Origin: Mytilus edulis | Taxonomy: Eukaryota; Mollusca; Bivalvia; Mytilida; Mytilidae | Reading direction: 5' to 3' | Length of the DNA stretch: 64,000 nucleotides | Assembly: GCF_963676685.1 (NCBI RefSeq) | Contig: NC_092350.1 | Span: 41,759,373-41,823,372 of the forward strand | In this document: one piece after another, positions 58,301 to 64,000 of the stretch | How the letters are laid out: each line of letters opens with the position of its first letter | How positions within the stretch are numbered: position 1 is the stretch's first letter | Position numbers and translations under genes: made by a program | Notes under the pieces: model-generated | Database searches by the model: none | What the model saw: only the letters and a program-made list of their open reading frames with translations | Told to the model about the DNA's origin: nothing

Positions 58301-61300
58301 AAAATAACGTCAGCCAATCAGAAGACGCGTTACATCCAAATTTAAATTATTAGCAAATGACTTTGAAATAGCTTTCAGTAGCTGTGAGTAATATGTATCT
58401 ATTCTATTTGTACTTTTTCTAATAAGTTAATAAATTTCTAACTGATTTTTACAGTTTTTTCTGTTACACCACTGTCCGCTCAAACATATTTCATACCGCA
58501 ACACTTTTGATGTCCCAAGTCAGGAGTCTATAATCATTAATGCAGCGATTACCGTTAGTTCATGTGTGTTTGTATTTCGTTATTATTTTAGTTTAAAGTC
58601 AGGTCGTCATTTGCCTCGTTTTAATTGTTTCACATTTTGTCATGTCTTAACTTTTTGTAAGCAGAATTTACGGTACTGGTTCTGCATTTCGTTAAAGTCC
58701 TGACAGTGAGCTGGTACATCTACGACATTTGGACATGATGGGTAGTTAGTTATCTAATGGCAATCATATCAAATCGCCTTATTTTTATAATATACGGATA
58801 TATGTAACGGTTTCTTATTTACTTAGATATCATGTGCTTATAGCGACAAGGATAAACACACGGCCGCGAGAAAACAATTATTATCTATTACTATTTCAAT
58901 TATATTTTCTATGTTCCAGGTTTGGACCCTGCAGGGCCATTTTTTCAATACGTTGATTCTGCTGTTAGAATAGATTCGACAGACGCAAATTTTGTGGATA
59001 TAATCCACACAGATGGAAGCAGTAAGTTGAAACATTTCGATTATGAGTTAAAACATGATCCATACTTTAATGTATCTGGATTAAATAGTATTATAAGTGC
59101 ATGTATACATCTTCAACTGTTTCGGTACTTATACATCCCTCTGATTTTAAATGTTTGGCTTTGAGCGTTCCTGATGAAGGTAAATCCCAAAAAGCGCTTC
59201 GGACGAATAAAATTATAAAAATTGTAGTTTTCCTTTCTTTTTATCTAATATATCAGACATATCTCTTCTACAAGTGCTTGTTTGTGTATTCATATACTTC
59301 ATGTTATGTTCAATCAATAAAAATCGTGCACTTTGAATAAACATTGAACGACAAAACTTCTTTCTTTGTGACGTTTACATTTTCTGACGTCAGACACGCG
59401 AAGCATTGAATATGTTTTTTTTATTTGACAGATTCCTTTTGTGCTTTTTTGTAAATGGTTGTTTGTTTTCAGATTGTAACACAGTGATCACTGCTGTATC
59501 CATATTTCGACTTTTATTTATTATGTCTGTTTTGTTCACGTATCGTTGAAAATATAATGGAATTTGATGCAAATGTCATTCAAGTAAGTGGTTAAGCGCT
59601 ATAAAACCAGGTTCAATCCATCATTTTTTACATTTGAAAATGCCTGTACCAAGTCAGGAATATAACAGTTGTTGTCAAATCGTTTGACGTGTTTTTTCAT
59701 TTGGTTTTGCCATTTGATAAGAGACTTAACGATTAAATTTTCCTTGGAGTTCAGTATTTTTTTGATTTTAAATTTTCCTTTGTATCTTTATACTCTAATA
59801 CAGTTTTTCAATATTTTTATTATGCTTCATGTTAAAATGAAAGATTTTGATTGGGTTATACGAGGGAGACAAATTACTTTATCCCGTGTCTGAACGGGAG
59901 ACAATTTTTTGTTCACCCTCTCGTCTAGACCAATAAAAAATTGACAATTTAAAGGGACAATGAATTGAATTAACATTAAGTTATTTAAGAAAATGCTTAA
60001 GTTCTACGTTTTTGTTAAGATTCATAGTGACAGAATAGAAGTTAATTGATTGATTCGATGTAATTAACATAAAATTATATAGCTTCTGTTTACTGTCTAT
60101 ATTTTCAACCATAAGAAAGTTTTTATTTAACGATCATGTAAAGCTATATCGAGATCATAAAAAAGAGACTCAGAATAAAGTATATATTATGAACAAATAT
60201 AAAAACAAATGTAGAGTGGGATCTGCACAATCTTTCGACGCACCCCAACACCAATTGGTTAGTTTTCTATGTTTTGTTTTGTATACTGTTGTTTGTCTTT
60301 TGGCTATTTGACTTCTTTTGCCATGATATTGAATTCGTTTTTGACTAATGAGTTTGATAATCACTTTTGTTATCTTTCGGCTCTCTTTATAGACAAATTG
60401 AGTCATTGCATTTTATTCATAAAGTTTAATGTACAAGTTCTTTCAGGATATGGTTTAAATGAAGCTGTTGGTGACGTTGATTTTTATCCAAATGGCGGTG
60501 AGCATCAACCGGCATGCCTCTCCGATCGTGAGTTATCATTTTGTTTATACATAATCGTTGGCATGTTTCAGGTGGTACCAAACACCTTGACTAAAATTAA
60601 TTTTGCTTGTTTAATTTTCATAAAATTTTGAGAAAATATAAAAAATTCAGCTTGCAACAATCACTTTCTTGGATAAATTTCATTGGATGTATAGCAGTTT
60701 GACAAACACTAATTTTGATCACTTAAAAGCTTAATATTTCCTTAACAATACACCGTGATTAAAACGTTTAGTTTATTTCCCAGAGTTATCTCCCTGTAGT
60801 GTTAGGTACCACCTTAAATCATACTTGGGAACAGTATATCTAACTGTTAATATATATGTTCCTGATCATACACATACTTTCTGACTCAGAAAAAATGGAT
60901 TAACAATAATGAACAATAAGAAAATACTAGTAAACAAATCAAAAACGAAAGGAAACAAACATACGATAAAAAAAAACATATCGGTCTACTTGCTTGACAT
61001 GTTCATCGTGAGCACACGCTTCTATGACTACACTCGCATCCGTAGGAGTGTCGACAAAACAAAATCCTGATGAACAAAATCCTGATGAACAAGAAAACAA
61101 CAAAATTTCAGCAACTAAAAGCATTCATGCATATTGTCAGTGAAAGAACGTATACTAACAAAAATACAAAAATGTTAAATAATAAAAACTGAATTGCAAC
61201 GATGACAGACACAGCTAAAACTTTAAAACTTATTTCAATAAACTTTAAAGTATATGAATGAGATGATTGGTTTCGTAAACAAAAAATGAGATATTCCAAC

Positions 61301-61631
61301 CACAAAAAAAAACTAAACAAAACAACATTTATGTGTATATACCGTTTATATGATAAACATGATTTAGTTGGAGATGTCTTCATATATTTCAGATTTAGAT
61401 CCGTCAATAGCATGCAGTCATGTCAGATCTATTTATTACTTTATTGAGTCGATAAATGCATCATGTCATTATAAATCATTTCCATGTAAAACAAAAGATG
61501 ATTTCGATTCCGATAAATGCAATTCCTGTGGAAGTGGATGTCAAGAAATGGGATATAAGGCACATATGAACATTTCGGGAACATTTTATCTTAAAACAAG
61601 ATGGCATTATCCTTACTGTTCACACTCATAA
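52331..61631 (+). CDS. Secreted lipase 2 (pancreatic lipase/PLA1 family)
   Basis: Six exons: 52331-52379, 56371-56648, 57138-57366, 58920-59021, 60447-60527 and 61393-61631, giving 325 residues. The domain order matches lipase 1: EVCFSNIGCF, IIIVHGFHSR, VVDWSGGAFDPYDQA, GHSLGAH (Ser165), GLDPAGP (Asp188), [15 protein letters not shown] and ACSHVRS (His256). The lid is 10 residues between cysteines, and a Cys-rich end (CNSCGSGCQEMGY) follows with no PLAT domain. All five intron phases equal those of lipase 1 and exon 5 is 81 nt in both, so the pair arose by tandem duplication. Exon 4 is single here. Intron 1 (4 kb) holds an R2 copy, a MITE and three R4 units; intron 3 holds a foldback; intron 5 holds a MITE. 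A Penelope-like element begins about 35 bases after the stop, so the native 3' UTR may be displaced. Confidence 0.92.
53065..53285 (-). repeat. Dispersed repeat R2, minus orientation
   Basis: It lies in lipase 2 intron 1: ACTAAACTCCAAGTAAAATT, AACTGTCATATTCCTGAGTT and TATAGCTAACTAAACCTATT in family order. Confidence 0.8.
53372..53587. mobile_element. MITE with TTAAAGGGG ends and central palindrome
   Basis: It begins TTAAAGGGGCACTAGC and ends TTTAACCCCTTTAA. The interior holds a perfect 28-bp palindrome at 53516-53543 (GAATTATTCACTTG and its mirror). It lies in lipase 2 intron 1 and is non-coding. Confidence 0.7.
53588..55179. other. Lipase 2 intron 1, unstructured part
   Basis: AT-rich sequence with no recognised element or exon. 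Confidence 0.55.
55180..56160 (+). repeat. R4 tandem array, three ~335-bp units
   Basis: Units start near 55180, 55520 and 55850. Each holds TTTACACCAC-type starts, TATCACCAGCC, CTTCGGTGTTGACATGAAT, ATACTAAGGATTTTC, TCTGAGCATCACTGATG and GAAGACGAAACG. Single R4 units occur at 43690-43960, 44450-44580, 45565-45735 and, reversed, 51762-51990. The array lies in lipase 2 intron 1 and ends about 210 bases before exon 2. Confidence 0.85.
58052..58195. mobile_element. Foldback MITE in lipase 2 intron 3
   Basis: The left arm ATGACTGTAATAATTTTTCT is mirrored by AAAAATATTACAGTCATT, and TGGTGCACACTG by CAGTGTGCACCA, around a TAACGGGCGTAGCGGGTTA centre. It is 144 bp. A GC-richer segment with GATGACGTCACGGTCACATG follows and may belong to a longer element. 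Confidence 0.85.
59563..59770 (+). repeat. Dispersed repeat R2, plus orientation
   Basis: It lies in lipase 2 intron 4: ATGCAAATGTCATTCAAGTA, AAGTCAGGAATATAACAGTT and TTTCCTTGGAGTTCAGTATT in family order. Confidence 0.8.
60571..60817. mobile_element. TTAA-type MITE, copy 3, reversed
   Basis: It begins GGTGGTACCAAACACCTTGA and ends GTGTTAGGTACCACCTTAA, the reverse of copy 1 (25522-25803). It lies 43 bases after the donor of lipase 2 exon 5. The left flank reads TTCA where TTAA is expected. Confidence 0.75.
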
Positions 61632-61664
61632 CATGATAAGATTGTTCATAAATTAAAATGGTGT

Positions 61665-62801
61665 TTGTATTTTGCAATGTCGAAAACAATGTTTGGACGA
61701 TATTTATCTAAACGCACTCAAGAACATCTGTATCGTTTTAAAAGACCCAATAAATTCAAAAGTATCATTTACCAACACCTTAAGAAGCACAACCATCCTT
61801 TTAAATATTTAGCAGTTCAACCTTTAGAAGTAGTAAATAAGCAGCCTGGTGAATCGCATTCAAAGTTTGTACGATCACGGAAAATAACTGAATTAAATTG
61901 GATTAAAAAATTACAGACAGTTTACCCTCTCGGTCTAAATGATAATATCATGGGAATTGGTAATATATCTAGAACCAATTCCGTTAACATTTTGGATATA
62001 GTTTCTAAAACTGTTCGTAAAAAACGTTCTCACGGTCGTAGAACAAATCGCAATCAAAGAAAATTTCGGGCCAATCATACCAATATTTCGGACCTAATTT
62101 CTATTTCAAAAAACAACGGCAGACATTATCTGTTAACAAAACTCTGTTCGTTACCGGTTAATAAGTTAAATAAAATTTTGGAGGATTGCAACACAATTTC
62201 ATATAGCAGTCCTAAGTATGAAATTGTTCAAATTATTATGGCATATTGTTATTCTAAATTATTTCCCAAAATTGATCGCCCTGAAGATCATAAAAAACAT
62301 TTTATTAAAATTAAGTATGTCAATAAAGGCTTTGATTTTGTAAATATTGCCGGTATATTTAACGACCATTCTGTTAAAGAACAAATTCCTGGATATTTTG
62401 ACAATACTGAGCTACCTCTTATTTGTTATATTTACAAGAAATCTACCCGGAAATTTGTGTTTAATTATAGTCAATTGTGTAAAGATGTTAATATCAGTGA
62501 AAATACACCTACTTCATGTAATTGCAGTAATTCCGAATATATTTATGGCCCCATTTCCCATGTTATAACAGGAGATCTTAACATCGTTCAAGACCGAGAG
62601 TTAAAATCATTCCTCAGTAAAGGACCTAAATATCGTCCCCCGTCAATTATTAATTGGAATGAGTGTCGTAATATCATCCACGACTCACTCCATACTTACT
62701 GTATGAAATGGATAAAACGGGAAAAAGCTGACAAAAAATCTTTGGACTCTTTTTTTAATTCAGTAATGAAGATAGTTGATAGAATGTATTCAACATTTTA
62801 A
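61665..62801 (+). pseudogene. Penelope-like (Naiad-type) element, N-terminal part
   Basis: A 378-codon frame opens without a proper element start. Its first residues (FGRYLSKRTQEHL, IIYQHLKKHNHPF, ITELNWIKKLQTVYPLGLND) look like a GIY-YIG endonuclease that has lost its GIY and YIG strands through 5' truncation. A basic linker (RKKRSHGRRTNRNQRKFR), a CNC motif and KGPKYRPP follow. I recall that an endonuclease domain upstream of the RT, with a CxC motif, marks the Naiad-type permuted order. The frame ends at TAA 62799-62801, and the next conserved part is in another frame, so a frameshift has occurred. The 5' junction lies about 35-50 bases after the lipase 2 stop codon. Confidence 0.75.
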
Positions 62802-62931
62802 AGAACATTTTACTATAAACAATAACAACAATAAACCTATTTCTCGTATCAAACATAAACTAAAAGAACTAGCCAAGGAATTTGTTTTTGTCCCGGCAGA
62901 TAAAGCTGCTAATAATATTATTATTGTTTGA

Positions 62932-64000
62932 CGTAAAATTTACATTGAGGTTCTGAAAAAGGAAATCACCAATTCACCAACATTCCAACTGACTCCATTT
63001 TCAGAAAACGAAATCTGTAACAAACATAAACTTTTAGGCACCGCTTTACAAGCAGAGCCAAATACAATGAAAGTCCCAACTATGTATTGGCTTCCGAAGC
63101 TACACAAAACCCCTTACAAATATAGATTTATTTCGTCTTCAAGCCATTGTTCAACTACTAAATTGTCTATTCTTCTTACCAGCACACTTGGTACAATTAA
63201 AAACCTGATAATAAATTGTTCAAATAAGGCCTTCGAAAATAGTGGAATAAATTACTTTTGGAGTGTCAAGAACTCGTTGGAAGTACTTGATAAACTGCAT
63301 GCTTATATTGGTGATTTTGAATCTGTTCAAAGTTTTGATTTTTCTACCCTGTATACCACATTGCCTCACATTCTCATTAAGAAAAAATTCACACACCTAA
63401 TTAAATGGGCATTCAAAAAATCAGAATGTGAATATATATGTTCAAACTCTTTTAGGTCATTTTTTAGTAGCAATAAACAAAAAAACTATGTTAATTGGAC
63501 ATGCTTTGATACTATATATGCCCTTGAATTTTTACTAGATAACATTTTTGTTCGCTTTGGGGATTCCGTATATCGTCAGATTATCGTAATTCCAATGGGG
63601 ACTAACTGTGCACCACTTATTGCGGACCTGTTTTTGTATTGTTATGAGTTACAATTTATGACAAAAATAAGCAAAGACCCATCGAAACAACATCTGATAA
63701 ACAAATTTAATAATACTTTTAGATATTTGGATGATATTTTGGCTCTCAATAATGACGACTTCAGTATGTATATTAATGAAATTTATCCTGTTGAACTTAC
63801 TTTAAATAAAGCTAATACTAACAATGACCACTGCCCTTTTCTCGATCTTGATATCTATATCACTAATGGAAAGCTGAATACTAAAATTTATGATAAAAGG
63901 GATGATTTTTCATTTCCTATCGTTAATTATCCGTTTTTAGATGGTGACGTTCCCTTGTCACCATCTTACGGTGTTTATATATCTCAACTTGTACGATTCT
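62932..64000 (+). pseudogene. Penelope-like element reverse transcriptase
   Basis: This is the same element continued. The segment just before carries VPADKAANNIIIV and ends in TGA (62929-62931). From 62932 the frame stays open to the window end and shows the RT core in order: YWLPKLHKTPYKYRFI, SFDFSTLYTTLPH, YRQIIVIPMGTNCAPLIADL and the catalytic FRYLDDI, then LDLDIYITNGKL and YDKRDDFSFPIVNYPF. One frameshift and one in-frame stop mean this copy is probably inactive, though only lightly decayed. The C-terminus lies beyond the window. Confidence 0.88.

Noticed and set aside
59101-59340. Extra lipase exon after exon 4
   Set aside because: The frame is intron sequence. A repeat-like word (CTGATGAAGGTAAATCCCAA) also occurs in similar form at about 57000, and the phase-correct exon 5 is at 60447.
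60269-60631. 120-codon separate gene
   Set aside because: It contains lipase 2 exon 5 (60447-60527) read through into both introns and into a MITE.

Overview
The window looks like nuclear DNA of a bivalve mollusc, most likely a mussel (Mytilidae). It is strongly AT-rich. Its four recognisable genes are broken by GT-AG introns and all lie on the plus strand. The space between them is packed with dispersed repeats of kinds I associate with mussel genomes: tRNA-derived SINEs, foldback MITEs and Penelope-like retroelement tails. The assignment rests on gene content and recalled repeat families, not on a database search.

Layout: (1) 1-16190 holds no gene I can defend. It contains MITEs, an 8 x 36 bp minisatellite, three 3' fragments of Penelope-like elements, a 440 bp foldback, a 1.1 kb element carrying a (CCGT)n tract, and an unusual TCG-rich stretch. 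(2) 16210-18752 is a four-exon actinoporin-like pore-forming protein gene. (3) 20089-25191 is a Cys-loop (nicotinic-receptor-like) ion channel gene. Nearly all of its protein is in one exon (23978-25191). Its missing start fits exactly a 15-nt ATG-bearing microexon that is present in a perfect 20 x 67 bp tandem array at 20089-21428. (4) 26147-39608 is a six-exon secreted lipase of the pancreatic-lipase/phospholipase A1 family. The end of its exon 4, with its 5' splice donor, has been amplified into an 8.6 kb array of 76 bp units inside intron 4. (5) 39609-52330 is intergenic repeats, including a degenerate LINE split by a 2.15 kb element with 446 bp terminal direct repeats. (6) 52331-61631 is a second six-exon lipase, a tandem paralogue with identical intron phases (1,0,1,1,1) and no exon array. 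(7) 61665-64000 is a 5'-truncated Penelope-like element with an endonuclease-like region upstream of the reverse transcriptase (Naiad-type order), inserted just after the second lipase stop codon.

Functional picture: the two lipases keep complete Ser-Asp-His triads and signal peptides, and both have a short 10-residue lid, so they are predicted to be active secreted enzymes with phospholipase A1-like character. The channel gene and the pore-forming gene are neighbours with no visible functional link. The most unusual feature is that two neighbouring genes each carry a satellite whose unit contains real exon sequence and splice signals. In the receptor gene every unit is a complete in-frame start microexon with acceptor and donor. 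In the lipase gene every unit is a partial exon with a donor that is intact in some units and mutated at +1 in others.
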